From Salinarimonas sp046292825 (GTDB lineage: Bacteria > Pseudomonadota > Alphaproteobacteria > Rhizobiales > Beijerinckiaceae): a stretch of 64,000 nt of DNA. The notes under the pieces are model-generated. The model did no database searches. It had not been told where the DNA came from and worked only from the letters and a program-made list of their open reading frames with translations. This document shows, in pieces, positions 42,034 to 50,597 of the stretch; the stretch's first letter is position 1; each line of letters opens with the position of its first letter. Made by a program: the position numbers and the translations under genes. Location: positions 1 to 64,000 of the forward strand of contig NZ_JBKBQG010000010.1 of assembly GCF_046292825.1 (NCBI RefSeq). Direction: 5' to 3'.

Positions 42034-43578
42034 ATGAGCGAGACCGCCGCCCTCGTCGCCGCCGAGAACATCGTCAAGCGCTTCGGAACGCTCGTCGCGA
42101 ACGACCATGTCGACCTCACGGTCCTGCCCGGCGAGATCCACGCGCTGCTCGGCGAGAACGGCGCGGGCAAGTCGACCCTCGTGAAGATGCTCTACGGGCT
42201 CCTGCAGCCCAACGAGGGCCGCATCCTCTGGGAAGGCAAGCCGATCGTCCTGCCGGATCCGCGCACCGCCCGCGCGCTCGGCATCGGCATGGTGTTCCAG
42301 CACTTCTCGCTCTTCGACAACATGACCGTCGCCGAGAACGTCGCGCTCGCGCTCGACGAGGCCGAGCCGCTCGAGCGCGTGGCGGCGCGGCTCGCCGAGA
42401 TCTCGCGCGCCTACGGCCTGCCGCTCGACCCCGCCCGCGAGGTCTGGCGGCTGTCGGTCGGGGAGCGCCAGCGCATCGAGATCGTGCGCTGCCTGATGCA
42501 GAACCCCAAGCTCCTCATCCTCGACGAGCCGACGTCGGTGCTGACGCCGCAGGAATGCGAGGGTTTGTTCGCGACGCTCGCGCGGCTGCGGGCGGAGGGG
42601 AGGGCGGTCCTCTACATCTCCCACAAGCTCGAGGAGGTGCGCCGCATCTGCGAGGCGGCGACCATCCTGCGCCACGGCAAGGTCGTCGCGCGCACCGATC
42701 CGCGCACCGAGACCGCCGGGAGCCTCGCGCGGATGATGGTCGGCACGGACGTCGGCGAGGCGCGGCGCGTGCGGCGGGTCTCGCGCGAGCCCGTCCGGCT
42801 CTTCGTCGACAATCTGAGCCTGCCCTCCGAGGACCCGCACGGCACGAGCCTGAAGGGGGTCTCGCTCGAGGTCCGCCGCGGCGAGATCCTCGGCATCGCC
42901 GGCGTTGCCGGCAACGGCCAGGAGGAGCTCTTCGCCGCCCTCTCCGGCGAGCGCCGGGCGCCGCGCGCGGACGCGATCGTGCTCGACGGCGATCCGATCG
43001 GCCACGAGGACATCAACGCGCGGCGTCGGCGCGGCGGCGCCTTCGTACCCGAGGAGCGGCTCGGCCACGCGGCCGCGCCGCGCCTGTCGCTGTCCGAGAA
43101 CGCGCTCGTCGCGGGGCACGCCGCGAACGGCTTCGTGCGCGCGGGCTTCGTGATGCGCGACAAGATGCTCGCCTGGGTCGACGGCGTCACCCACGCCTTC
43201 GACGTGCGCAAGGGCCCGCGCGATCCGGAGGCGCGAGCCCTGTCGGGCGGAAACCTGCAGAAATTCGTCGTCGGCCGCGAGATCCTGCGTCGCCCGAGCC
43301 TGATGATCGTCTCGCAGCCGACCTGGGGCGTCGATGCCGGCGCCGCGACGCTGATCCGCAACGCGCTCATCCGCCTCGCCGAGGAGGGGTCGTCGGTCGT
43401 CGTGATCAGCCAGGATCTCGACGAGCTTTTGGAGATCTCCGACGCGCTCGCCGTCGTCTTCCACGGCCGCCTGTCCGAAGCGCGGCCCGTCGGCGAGCTC
43501 ACGCGCGAGGCGATCGGCCTCCTGATGGGCGGCGCCGGCTTTCCGGCCGATGCGCCGGTGGACGAGGAGGCCGCCTGA
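42034..43578 (+). CDS. ABC importer ATP-binding protein, nucleoside/BMP type (514 aa)
   Basis: A tandem ATPase of the sugar/nucleoside class. The first half has Walker A GENGAGKST, the signature LSVGERQR typical of BMP-linked importers, and ILDEPTSVLTPQE. The second half has a degenerate Walker A (GVAGNGQEEL) and signature LSGGNLQKFVVGREI, as is usual for this group. It powers the importer formed with the next three genes; related systems carry nucleosides or purines. It lies one base before the first permease gene. Confidence 0.93.
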   Translation: MSETAALVAAENIVKRFGTLVANDHVDLTVLPGEIHALLGENGAGKSTLVKMLYGLLQPNEGRILWEGKPIVLPDPRTARALGIGMVFQHFSLFDNMTVAENVALALDEAEPLERVAARLAEISRAYGLPLDPAREVWRLSVGERQRIEIVRCLMQNPKLLILDEPTSVLTPQECEGLFATLARLRAEGRAVLYISHKLEEVRRICEAATILRHGKVVARTDPRTETAGSLARMMVGTDVGEARRVRRVSREPVRLFVDNLSLPSEDPHGTSLKGVSLEVRRGEILGIAGVAGNGQEELFAALSGERRAPRADAIVLDGDPIGHEDINARRRRGGAFVPEERLGHAAAPRLSLSENALVAGHAANGFVRAGFVMRDKMLAWVDGVTHAFDVRKGPRDPEARALSGGNLQKFVVGREILRRPSLMIVSQPTWGVDAGAATLIRNALIRLAEEGSSVVVISQDLDELLEISDALAVVFHGRLSEARPVGELTREAIGLLMGGAGFPADAPVDEEAA

Positions 43579-43579
43579 C

Positions 43580-44656
43580 ATGCGTCTCGTGCTCGAGCGT
43601 CGCGCTCAGACCTCCTTCGGTCTCCTCCTCGCCTCGCCGCTCTTCGCGGTGGCGCTGACCCTCGTCTCGGCGGTCGGCATCTTCCTCGCGCTCGGACAGG
43701 ACCCGTGGCGGGCGCTGCACATCTATTTCGTGATGCCGCTCTCCGATTCCTGGAGCCTCCAGGAGGTCGCGATCAAGGCGACGCCGCTCGTGCTGATCGC
43801 GGTCGGCCTCTCCCTCTGCTACCGCTCGAACAATTGGAACATCGGCGCGGAGGGCCAATTCCTGATCGGCGCGATCTGCGGGGGCGGGCTCGCCGTCGCG
43901 ACCCACGGCGCGGCGACGGGGCCGTGGCTCCTGCCGGCGATGCTCGCCGCGGGCGCGCTCGGCGGGGCGCTCTACGCGCTCGTCCCCGCGCTCCTGAAGG
44001 TGCGGCTCGGCGCGAACGAGATCCTGACGAGCCTGATGCTCGTCTACGTCGCCGATCTCCTGCTCGACTGGCTGGTGCGCGGCCCCTGGCGCGATCCGTT
44101 CGGCTTCAACATGCCCCAGACGGTGACCTTCTCGCCCGACGCGACGCTGCCGCTCCTCCTCGACGGCGGGCGGCTCAACATCGGCACGCCGATCATGCTG
44201 ATGATCGTGGCGATCGCCGCCGTGCTCGTGGCGAGGAGCCTGAAAGGCTTCGAGATCCGCCTCGTCGGCGAGGCCCCGCGCGCGGCGCGCTTCGCGGGCT
44301 TCGACGACAAGCGCCTCGCCATCACCGTCTTCATGATCTCGGGCGCGCTCGCCGGCCTCGCCGGGGTGCTCGAGGCCGCGGGTACCGTGCGCCAGCTCCA
44401 GCCGGGCTTTTCGCCGGGCTACGGCTTCACGGCGATCATCGTCGCCTTCCTCGGGCGCCTCAACCCGATCGGCTGCCTGATCGCGGGCACCTTCGTCGCC
44501 ATCACCTTCATCGGCGGGGAGAACGCGCAGATCATGCTGCGCCTGCCGCTCGACGTGACGCGCGTGTTCCAGGGCCTGCTCCTGTTCTACGTGCTCGCCT
44601 GCGACACCTTCACGACCTATCGCATCAGGCTCGAATGGGGGAGGGCGGCCGCGTGA
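43580..44656 (+). CDS. ABC importer permease 1, nucleoside/BMP type (358 aa)
   Basis: A polytopic inner-membrane permease of the BPD_transp_2 group. Hydrophobic helices run through the protein from LLASPLFAVALTLVSAVGIF onward, and the conserved IGAEGQFLIGAICG and GANEILTSLMLVYVADLLL regions are clear. The C-terminal half has FAGFDDKRLAITVFMISGAL. The start is the ATG one base after the ATPase stop. Its stop overlaps the GTG of the second permease by four bases. Confidence 0.92.
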   Translation: MRLVLERRAQTSFGLLLASPLFAVALTLVSAVGIFLALGQDPWRALHIYFVMPLSDSWSLQEVAIKATPLVLIAVGLSLCYRSNNWNIGAEGQFLIGAICGGGLAVATHGAATGPWLLPAMLAAGALGGALYALVPALLKVRLGANEILTSLMLVYVADLLLDWLVRGPWRDPFGFNMPQTVTFSPDATLPLLLDGGRLNIGTPIMLMIVAIAAVLVARSLKGFEIRLVGEAPRAARFAGFDDKRLAITVFMISGALAGLAGVLEAAGTVRQLQPGFSPGYGFTAIIVAFLGRLNPIGCLIAGTFVAITFIGGENAQIMLRLPLDVTRVFQGLLLFYVLACDTFTTYRIRLEWGRAAA

Positions 44657-45570
44657 CCCTGTTCGAGGCGATCCTCCTCACCGTCGTCACGGCCTCGACG
44701 CCGCTCCTCATCGCGGCGATCGGGGAGCTCGTGGTCGAGCGCTCCGGCGTCCTCAATCTCGGCGTCGAGGGCATGATGATCATGGGTGCTGCGACCGGCA
44801 TCGCGATCGCGATCGTGACGGGCTCGAGCGCGCTCGGCGTCGCGGCCGCGATCGGGGCGGGCATGCTGCTCGCCTTCCTCTTCGCGATCCTCACGCTCGG
44901 CCTCGCGACGAACCAGGTCGCGGCCGGGCTGTCGCTCGCGATCTTCGGGATCGGCCTCTCGGGTGTCGTCGGCGCGCCCTTCGTCGGCCTCCAGCGCGCC
45001 GGCATCGGTCGGATCGAGATCCCGATCTTGTCGGAAATTCCCTTCTTCGGCCCGCTCCTCTTCCGTCAGGACCCCTTCGTCTACGCCTCGATCGCCCTCG
45101 TGATCGGCGTCGCCTGGTTCCTGTGGCGGACGAAGGCGGGGCTCGTCCTGCGCGCCTGCGGGGAGAACCCGGTCTCGGCGCACGCGCTCGGCTATCCGGT
45201 CCTGCGCATCCGTCTCTACGCGATTCTCTTCGGCGGCGCCTGCGCGGGGCTCGCGGGGGCCTATCTCTCGCTCGTGCTGACCCCGTTCTGGACGTCGGGC
45301 ATGACGGCCGGGCGCGGCTGGATCGCCCTCGCGATCGTCGTCTTCGCCTCCTGGCTGCCCTGGCGGGCGATGGTCGGCGCCTATCTTTTCGGCGGGCTCA
45401 CCATCCTGCAGCTGCATGCGCAGGGCGCGGGCATCGGGGTGCCCTCGCAGCTTCTGTCGGCCATGCCGTATCTCATCACCATCGTCGTGCTCGCGGCCAT
45501 CATGGCCGTGCGGCGGCGGGGGACCGTGGCGCCGCAGGCGCTCGGGACACCCTTCGTGCCGGACCGTTGA
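44653..45570 (+). CDS. ABC importer permease 2, nucleoside/BMP type (305 aa, GTG start)
   Basis: The second permease of the importer, with about eight hydrophobic helices and the family's ERSGVLNLGVEGMMIMGA and TNQVAAGLSLAIFGIGLSG regions. GTG at 44653 overlaps the upstream stop (GTGA) and gives VTLFEAILL; an ATG six codons upstream is possible. The substrate-binding gene follows 74 bases on. Confidence 0.92.
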   Translation: MTLFEAILLTVVTASTPLLIAAIGELVVERSGVLNLGVEGMMIMGAATGIAIAIVTGSSALGVAAAIGAGMLLAFLFAILTLGLATNQVAAGLSLAIFGIGLSGVVGAPFVGLQRAGIGRIEIPILSEIPFFGPLLFRQDPFVYASIALVIGVAWFLWRTKAGLVLRACGENPVSAHALGYPVLRIRLYAILFGGACAGLAGAYLSLVLTPFWTSGMTAGRGWIALAIVVFASWLPWRAMVGAYLFGGLTILQLHAQGAGIGVPSQLLSAMPYLITIVVLAAIMAVRRRGTVAPQALGTPFVPDR

Positions 45571-45644
45571 TTCGGCACGAGCTTTGCAGTTTCGTAGCGT
45601 CATCGGGCCGTGATAGAGGCCCCATAGTGGAGGAGAGGATCGAG

Positions 45645-46724
45645 ATGAAGCTCACCCGCCGCAACGTCGTCACCGGTGCAGGCGCGCTCGCCGCCGGCAG
45701 CCTTCTCCCCGGGCGCGCCTTCGCCCAGGAGCCGCTGAATGTCGGTTTCATCCTGATCGGCCCGGTCGGCGATTTCGGCTGGTCGACCATGCACGATCGC
45801 GGCCGCCGCCGCATGGAAGAGGTGCTCGGCGATCGTGTCGTCTCGACGCAGGTCGAGGCCGTCGCCCCGCCCGATTTCGACCGCGTCGCGACCCAGCTCG
45901 CCCGCACCGGCTCGCGCCTGATCTTCACGACCTCGTTCTCCTATTTCCAGCCGACGCTGCGCGTCGCCGAGCAGCTGCCGGACGTGATGTTCGAGAACGC
46001 GACCGGAACCTCGACGCGCGACAATCTCGCGATCTACAATGCCCGCTTCTACGAGGGCCGCTATCTCCAGGGCGTGATCGCGGCGCGCAAGTCGCGCTCG
46101 AAGCTCATCGGCTACGTCGCCGCCTTCCCGGTGCCGGAGGTGATCCACGCGATCAACACCGTCATGCGCGGTGCCTGGTCGGTCGATCCTGAGATGCGCA
46201 TCCGCGTGATCTGGGCCAATGCCTGGTTCAACCCCGGCGTCGAGGCGGACGCCGCGCGCGCGCTCGCGGATCAGGGCTGCGACGTGATCTGTCAGCACAC
46301 CGACAGCCCCGCGCCGCTGCAGCTCGCCGAAGAGCGCGGCATCTTCGGCTTCGGTCAGGCGAGCGACATGACGCAATTCGCGCCGAACGCCCACCTCACC
46401 TCCTCGGTCAACGAGTGGGGCGATTACTACGCCGAGCGCGCCCAGATGATGATCGACGGCACCTGGGAGCCGACGGACACCTGGGGCGGGCTCGGCTCGG
46501 GCATGTTCCGCCTCGCGCCTTTCACCAACATGACCCCCGAGGAGGTCTCGGAGGCGGAGGCGATCCGCGACGCGCTCGCCGACGGCTCGCTGCACCCCTT
46601 CGAGGGCCCGATCGTCAACCAGGCCGGCGAGACCGTGATCCCGGCCGGCGAGCGCCTCTCGGACGACCAGATCCGCTCGATGAACTATTTCTACGAGGGC
46701 ATCGACGTCCAGATGCCGGGCTGA
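45645..46724 (+). CDS. BMP family substrate-binding lipoprotein-like protein (359 aa)
   Basis: The periplasmic binding protein of the importer (Bmp/PnrA-like family, often nucleoside-binding). A twin-arginine signal (LTRRNVVTGAGALAAGSLLP, cleavage after AFA) starts the protein; no lipobox Cys is present despite the family name. The mature part has NVGFILIGPVGDFGWSTMHD, FTTSFSYFQPT, FENATGTSTRDN and VGPxx-type segments such as GLGSGMFRLAPFTNM. A strong ribosome site GGAGGAGAGG precedes it. A terminator follows at 46753. Confidence 0.91.
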   Translation: MKLTRRNVVTGAGALAAGSLLPGRAFAQEPLNVGFILIGPVGDFGWSTMHDRGRRRMEEVLGDRVVSTQVEAVAPPDFDRVATQLARTGSRLIFTTSFSYFQPTLRVAEQLPDVMFENATGTSTRDNLAIYNARFYEGRYLQGVIAARKSRSKLIGYVAAFPVPEVIHAINTVMRGAWSVDPEMRIRVIWANAWFNPGVEADAARALADQGCDVICQHTDSPAPLQLAEERGIFGFGQASDMTQFAPNAHLTSSVNEWGDYYAERAQMMIDGTWEPTDTWGGLGSGMFRLAPFTNMTPEEVSEAEAIRDALADGSLHPFEGPIVNQAGETVIPAGERLSDDQIRSMNYFYEGIDVQMPG

Positions 46725-46752
46725 GGCTCGGCCGATCGTCCGAAACGGAAAG

Positions 46753-46786
46753 AGCCGGCGGGGCAGAGCGCTCCGCCGGCTTTCTC
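46753..46786 (+). terminator. Terminator of the ABC importer operon
   Basis: A 9-base perfect stem (AGCCGGCGG with CCGCCGGCT) closes an 11-base loop and is followed by TTCTC. It lies 28 bases after the binding-protein gene and faces a convergent gene. Confidence 0.75.
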
Positions 46787-46807
46787 ATCCCTCGCGCGAG
46801 CGGCGCT

Positions 46808-47338
46808 CTATCTCGGCTTCGGCCCCAGAGCGAGCTTCTGGACGCCGTCTCCGGCGAGCGTCGGCTTCTTCGCCGAAAGGATGCGCGAATTGACGCCCGC
46901 CCATGAGATCTCCCCCGAGAGGCGGCCGAACTCGATCTTCGGGCAACGATCCATCACCACGCGCAGTCCCTTCGCCTCCGCCCGCGCGGCCGCCTCCTCG
47001 TTGCGCACGGAGAGCTGCATCCAGATCGTCTTCGGCAGCGGGTCGAGCGCGAGCGCCTCGTCGACGACGGGGCCAGCCGCTTGCGAGTTGCGGAAGATCT
47101 CGACCATGTCCACCGGCCGGTCGAGGTCGGCGAGGCGTCCGTAGACGCGCTGGCCGAGGATCTCGCCCCCGGCCTTGCCCGGATTGATGGGGATGACCTC
47201 GAAGCCGCGGGCGAGGAGGTACTTCATCACGATGTAGCTCGGCCGCGCCGGGTTGTCGGAGGCGCCGACGAGGGCGATCGTGCGCGTCGTCGCGAGGATG
47301 TCGCGGATGAGGCCGTCGGGATAGGTTTCGTGCTGCAT
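46808..47338 (-). CDS. CoA-binding protein, YccU-like (176 aa)
   Basis: A single CoA-binding Rossmann domain: TIALVGASDNPARPSYIVMK, PGKAGGEILGQRVYGRLADL, VDMVEIFRNSQAAGPVVDEA, KTIWMQLSVRNEEAAARAEA and VVMDRCPKIEF. Such proteins bind CoA in vitro, but their role is unknown. The ATG at 47338 follows GAGG and lies 7 bases after the enoyl-CoA hydratase stop; an ATG at 47353 would overlap that gene. The pairing with a CoA-ester enzyme fits the fold. Confidence 0.85.
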   Translation of the reverse strand: MQHETYPDGLIRDILATTRTIALVGASDNPARPSYIVMKYLLARGFEVIPINPGKAGGEILGQRVYGRLADLDRPVDMVEIFRNSQAAGPVVDEALALDPLPKTIWMQLSVRNEEAAARAEAKGLRVVMDRCPKIEFGRLSGEISWAGVNSRILSAKKPTLAGDGVQKLALGPKPR

Positions 47339-47345
47339 CGCGGCC

Positions 47346-48158
47346 TCAGGCATCGGTCCAGATGGGCTTGCGCTTCTCGACGAAGGCGCCGATGCCCTCC
47401 GCCGCGTCCTTCGTCATCATGTTCTGCGCCATCACCTGCGCGGCATAGGCATAGGCGTCGGCGAGGCCCATCTCCGCCTGGGCGTAGAAGGCCCGCTTGC
47501 CGATCGAGACGGTCCGCGTCGACTTCGCGGCGATCTTGGCCGCGAGGGCGAGCGCCTCGGCACGGGCGCCGCCCGCCTCGACGACCCGGTTGACGAGGCC
47601 CATGCGCGCGGCGTCCTCGGCACCGACGAGCTCGCCCGCGAGAAGGAGCTCCATCGCGTGCTTGCGGGAGACGTTGCGCGAGAGCGCGACCATGGGCGTC
47701 GAGCAGAACAGGCCGATATTCACCCCCGGCGTGCCGAAGCGCGCGTCCGCGCCGGCGATCGCGAGGTCGCAGCTCGCGACGAGCTGGCAGCCGGCGGCGG
47801 TGGCGACGCCCTCGACGGCCGCGATCACCGGCTGGGGGAGGGCGACGATCGCCTGCATCATGGCCGAGCAGCGCGTCATCAGGTCGAGATAATAGGCGGC
47901 CCCGCCATCGGAATCGGCGCGCCGGGCGGTCATCTCCTTGAGGTCGTGGCCGGCGCAGAAGGCAGGCCCCTCGGCGGCGAGGACGACGCAGCGCACCGAC
48001 TTGTCGGTCGCGATCGCGTCGAGATGCGCATGCAGGCTCGCGATCGTCGCGTCGGAGAGCGCGTTGCGGGCGGCGGGCCGGTCGAGCACGAGGAGCGCGA
48101 TCCCCGTATCGTCCTCCCGCCGCACGAGCGTGGCGTCGATCTCGGAATGGGCGTTCAT
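47346..48158 (-). CDS. Enoyl-CoA hydratase/isomerase family protein (270 aa)
   Basis: A crotonase-fold enzyme. The oxyanion-hole sequence CAGHDLKEM and the later PVIAAVEGVATAAGCQLVAS are plain. The first catalytic Glu position of true hydratases is not obviously filled: the segment reads GADARFGTPGVNIGLFCSTP, as in 3-hydroxypropionyl/short-chain crotonase relatives that lack one Glu. The reaction is therefore uncertain (hydratase, hydrolase or isomerase). It heads a two-gene set with the CoA-binding protein. Confidence 0.87.
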   Translation of the reverse strand: MNAHSEIDATLVRREDDTGIALLVLDRPAARNALSDATIASLHAHLDAIATDKSVRCVVLAAEGPAFCAGHDLKEMTARRADSDGGAAYYLDLMTRCSAMMQAIVALPQPVIAAVEGVATAAGCQLVASCDLAIAGADARFGTPGVNIGLFCSTPMVALSRNVSRKHAMELLLAGELVGAEDAARMGLVNRVVEAGGARAEALALAAKIAAKSTRTVSIGKRAFYAQAEMGLADAYAYAAQVMAQNMMTKDAAEGIGAFVEKRKPIWTDA

Positions 48159-48248
48159 GCGCGCGCGTCCTCCCCAGGCCTGTTCTTGATCTCGCGCCGA
48201 GGCCGGGGTCAACTGGAAGCCCCTCTCGACGAGCCCCGAGTCTGCCCG

Positions 48249-48698
48249 ATGCGCGAGCGCCCGACAATGACCCCGGCCGAACTCGAGGCCTTCCTCGAGC
48301 GCGAATTCCCGCAGATCTATCTGGACGGGCGCATCTGGCACGTCGAGGAGACCGGGCCGATGCGCGCGCGCATGCGGCTCGACTACCACCCCCGCAACCT
48401 GCGCCCGGGCGGCACGCTGTCGGGGCCGTCGATGATGACGCTCGCCGATCTCGCGCTCTACGTCGCGGTTCTCGCCCAGATCGGCCCCGTGCCGCTCGCG
48501 GTGACGACGAGCCTCTCCTTCAACTTCCTGCGCAAGCCCGCGGAGGCCGCGCTCCTCGCCGAATGCCGTCTCCTGAAGCTCGGCCGGCGTCTCGCCGTCG
48601 GCGAAGTGACCGTGTTCTCGGAAGGCGCAGCCGATCCCGTCTGCCACGCGACGGGGACCTATTCGATCCCCGACCGCCGCCCAGATCCCTCCCCGTAG
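48249..48698 (+). CDS. PaaI-type hot-dog thioesterase (149 aa)
   Basis: A single hot-dog domain: RNLRPGGTLSGPSMMTLADL, ALYVAVLAQIGPVPLAVTTS, LSFNFLRKPAEAALLAECRL and GRRLAVGEVTVFSEG. This pattern is that of PaaI-like acyl-CoA thioesterases. The catalytic Asp/Asn position within the GGTLSGP helix is not the usual HGG, so the substrate may differ. ATG 48249 is used; ATG 48267 (MTPAELEAF) is equally possible. It is divergent from the enoyl-CoA hydratase gene and probably serves related CoA esters. Confidence 0.83.
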   Translation: MRERPTMTPAELEAFLEREFPQIYLDGRIWHVEETGPMRARMRLDYHPRNLRPGGTLSGPSMMTLADLALYVAVLAQIGPVPLAVTTSLSFNFLRKPAEAALLAECRLLKLGRRLAVGEVTVFSEGAADPVCHATGTYSIPDRRPDPSP

Positions 48699-48830
48699 CG
48701 GAGGGCGGCCTCGCGAGTGAAGCGAGAGAGGTCGGGTGGGGCACGACGCGTGAAGACCGATCTCCACCCGGGCCCCACCCGGTCCGCGTCGCTCCGCTCC
48801 GCGGTCCACCCAACCCTCCGGGGAGGGATC
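48684..48830. repeat. 147-base element bounded by 11-base inverted repeats
   Basis: GATCCCTCCCC at 48684-48694 and GGGGAGGGATC at 48820-48830 are exact inverted copies; inner segments (GGGTGGGGCAC and CCGGGCCCCACCC) also pair. The element fills the gap between the convergent thioesterase and exoD genes and looks like a mobile non-coding repeat that also serves as a two-way terminator. Confidence 0.6.
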
Positions 48831-48831
48831 G

Positions 48832-49446
48832 TCAGAACAGGCCGAGCCAGCCGGCCGGGACGAAGCGCTCGAAGACGTAGAGGAGACCGAAGGCGAGGCC
48901 GATGATCACGCCGATGTCGAGGATGCCCACCCCGATCCCCGCGCCGACCCAGACGCCGTCGCGTTCGATGAGCCCGAAGCCGATCAGCGTGATCGCGATC
49001 GCGGGCGGAATGTTGCCGACCACCGGCAACGGCAGCGCCATGACGAGGCCGAGGAGGAGCACGAGGAGGCCGAGCGGCTGGCGGGCGCGCAGCCGCGTCA
49101 TGCCGATCGCGCGGGGCTTGGCGAAGCGCTCGATGCGCCGGAGCTTCGGGACGATGAAGCCGATGATGCGCGCGAGCGTGGAGGTCTGCACCCGGCGCTT
49201 GGCGATCGTCTCGGGCATCCACATCGCACGGCGCAGGGCGACGAGCTGGATGGCGACGAGCATCACGAGCACGCCGCCGATCGTCGAGAATCCCGGCGGG
49301 GTCGGGATCATGTTGGGCGCGGCGAACAGGATGAGCAGGACGCCGAAGGAGCGCGCGCGCAGGCGCCCGACGATCTCGGCGAGGCTCATCGTCTCGGCGG
49401 TCTCGTTGGCGACGAGGCGATCGAGGATCTCGGAGGTGCGCAGCAC
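48832..49446 (-). CDS. ExoD family exopolysaccharide synthesis protein (204 aa)
   Basis: ExoD proteins are membrane proteins needed for exopolysaccharide production and nodule invasion in Sinorhizobium; the biochemical role is not known. The sequence carries FGVLLILFAAPNMIPTPPGF near the N-terminus and hydrophobic segments at about 55-70, 125-165 and 168-190, including ALPLPVVGNIPPAIAITLIG. Length is normal. It stands alone on the minus strand. Confidence 0.85.
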   Translation of the reverse strand: MLRTSEILDRLVANETAETMSLAEIVGRLRARSFGVLLILFAAPNMIPTPPGFSTIGGVLVMLVAIQLVALRRAMWMPETIAKRRVQTSTLARIIGFIVPKLRRIERFAKPRAIGMTRLRARQPLGLLVLLLGLVMALPLPVVGNIPPAIAITLIGFGLIERDGVWVGAGIGVGILDIGVIIGLAFGLLYVFERFVPAGWLGLF

Positions 49447-49521
49447 GGTTCGCGGGTCTCGGTGACGGAGCCCGGATATAGCCGCGCGAACCGCCCGGGG
49501 AAAGGGGGCGGGCGCCCGGCC

Positions 49522-49791
49522 TCAATGCAGCGTCAACACCCCGTCGACCGCCTTGAACTCGGCCGGCTTGATCAGGCGCGCGTGGCAGACCTTCACCGAA
49601 TGGAGCGGCCCGGCGAGCTCGCGGCGCCAGAAGGCGAGGAAGTCGTTCAAGACGGGGAAATCGGGCGCGAGATCGTATTCCTGCCAAACGTAGGCCTGCA
49701 GGAGGCCCGGATGGTCGGGAAGCCGGTAGAGGATCTCGGCGGTGGTCAGCCCATAGCCTTCGAGCTGCTTGACGAACGCGGTGGAAGTCAT
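49522..49791 (-). CDS. usg: Usg family protein (89 aa)
   Basis: A small alphaproteobacterial protein of unknown function, first noted beside the trpFBA genes of Caulobacter. The sequence LEGYGLTTAEILYRLPDHPG, LLQAYVWQEYDLAPDFPVLN and LAFWRRELAGPLHSVKV matches the family. A good ribosome site GGAGG lies 11 bases before the ATG. It is not near trp genes here. Confidence 0.85.
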   Translation of the reverse strand: MTSTAFVKQLEGYGLTTAEILYRLPDHPGLLQAYVWQEYDLAPDFPVLNDFLAFWRRELAGPLHSVKVCHARLIKPAEFKAVDGVLTLH

Positions 49792-50014
49792 GCGGCGCGT
49801 GCCTCCGGTCGTGAGCTCCGGACAGCGGAGCGTCAGGCCGGGCCGCCTCGCGGGCTCGCCGGCCCGCCACGCGGGCCCGGATCCTCCCGATGATGCCACA
49901 GCATTGCCGGACCGCAAGCGCCCGACGAAATTATCCTTGTGAAATCATGATGTTAGCAGCCGAAACCGACGAGTGCTGCCAAGCTTGCCCCAGGAAGCCG
50001 GAGGAGGCGGCGCA

Positions 50015-50053
50015 CGCCCGACGTCACGCCGCGAGCGGCGTGGACGTCGGGCG
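50015..50053 (-). terminator. Strong 18-base-pair hairpin after the small membrane-protein gene
   Basis: CGCCCGACGTCACGCCGC pairs with GCGGCGT-G-GACGTCGGGCG through 18 pairs with one bulge and a 2-base loop. It lies just downstream of the minus-strand gene at 50069. No T-tract follows, so it may be a processing hairpin or repeat rather than a true terminator. Confidence 0.5.
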
Positions 50054-50068
50054 GCGTTGAGAAGGAAA

Positions 50069-50251
50069 TCAGAGGGCGGCAAGCGCGAGCGCGACGCCGA
50101 TGGTCGCGATCATCGAACCGAGAAAGCCGGCCGTCGCGAAGGCGAGAGACGGGCCGTCCTGGGCGGCACGGGCCTGTTCGTGGGTGATGGCGATCGCGCG
50201 CGCGCGACGTCGCCGATGCTGAGGGTGATTCGGAGGATAATCAGCGTTCAT
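50069..50251 (-). CDS. Small membrane protein (60 aa)
   Basis: A short open frame on the minus strand. The N-terminal half is basic (NHPQHRRRRARAIAITHEQA), and the C-terminal half is one membrane helix (FATAGFLGSMIATIGVALAL). AGGA about 8 bases before the ATG supports translation. No family is recognised. A strong hairpin follows it. Confidence 0.5.
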   Translation of the reverse strand: MNADYPPNHPQHRRRRARAIAITHEQARAAQDGPSLAFATAGFLGSMIATIGVALALAAL

Positions 50252-50597
50252 CTTCGCATCCTGCTCTCGAGCGCCCGTGTAAGGGCCAAATGCCGCCGTT
50301 TGGGCGCGTAAACGCATGAATTCGACGTGGGTTTCCTCGACCGCCGGCTTTCTTCATCCATCGTGAACAGAGCTTCGGATCTGTTGACGGGTCTTCCGCC
50401 CTCGCGTCTCCGGGTCCGCCGGAGAGCGGGATAGCCGCGCGCACCGAGTCGCGCCTCCGCCCGAGGCGGAAGCGGTCCCTCCGCCCTTCTACGGATGGGG
50501 AGGAATCCGACTTGTGTCGGATTCCTTTCGCTGCGTATGTGAGAATATACTAAGAAACTGAGAAGCCCTGAAAGGCAAGGCCCAGGAGGCAGACGCC
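50252..50597. promoter_or_regulatory. Intergenic region upstream of the SQR-like gene
   Basis: A 346-base region with no gene. Its main feature is the perfect palindrome at 50501-50526. Bases 50530-50570 are relatively AT-rich (with TATACT at 50546) and probably hold the promoter. Confidence 0.45.
50501..50526 (+). promoter_or_regulatory. Perfect 11-base inverted repeat upstream of the SQR-like gene
   Basis: AGGAATCCGAC-TTGT-GTCGGATTCCT lies 72 bases before the gene start, followed by TTCG. The preceding plus-strand gene is far away, so termination is not the obvious role; an operator or attenuator is more likely. Confidence 0.55.
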
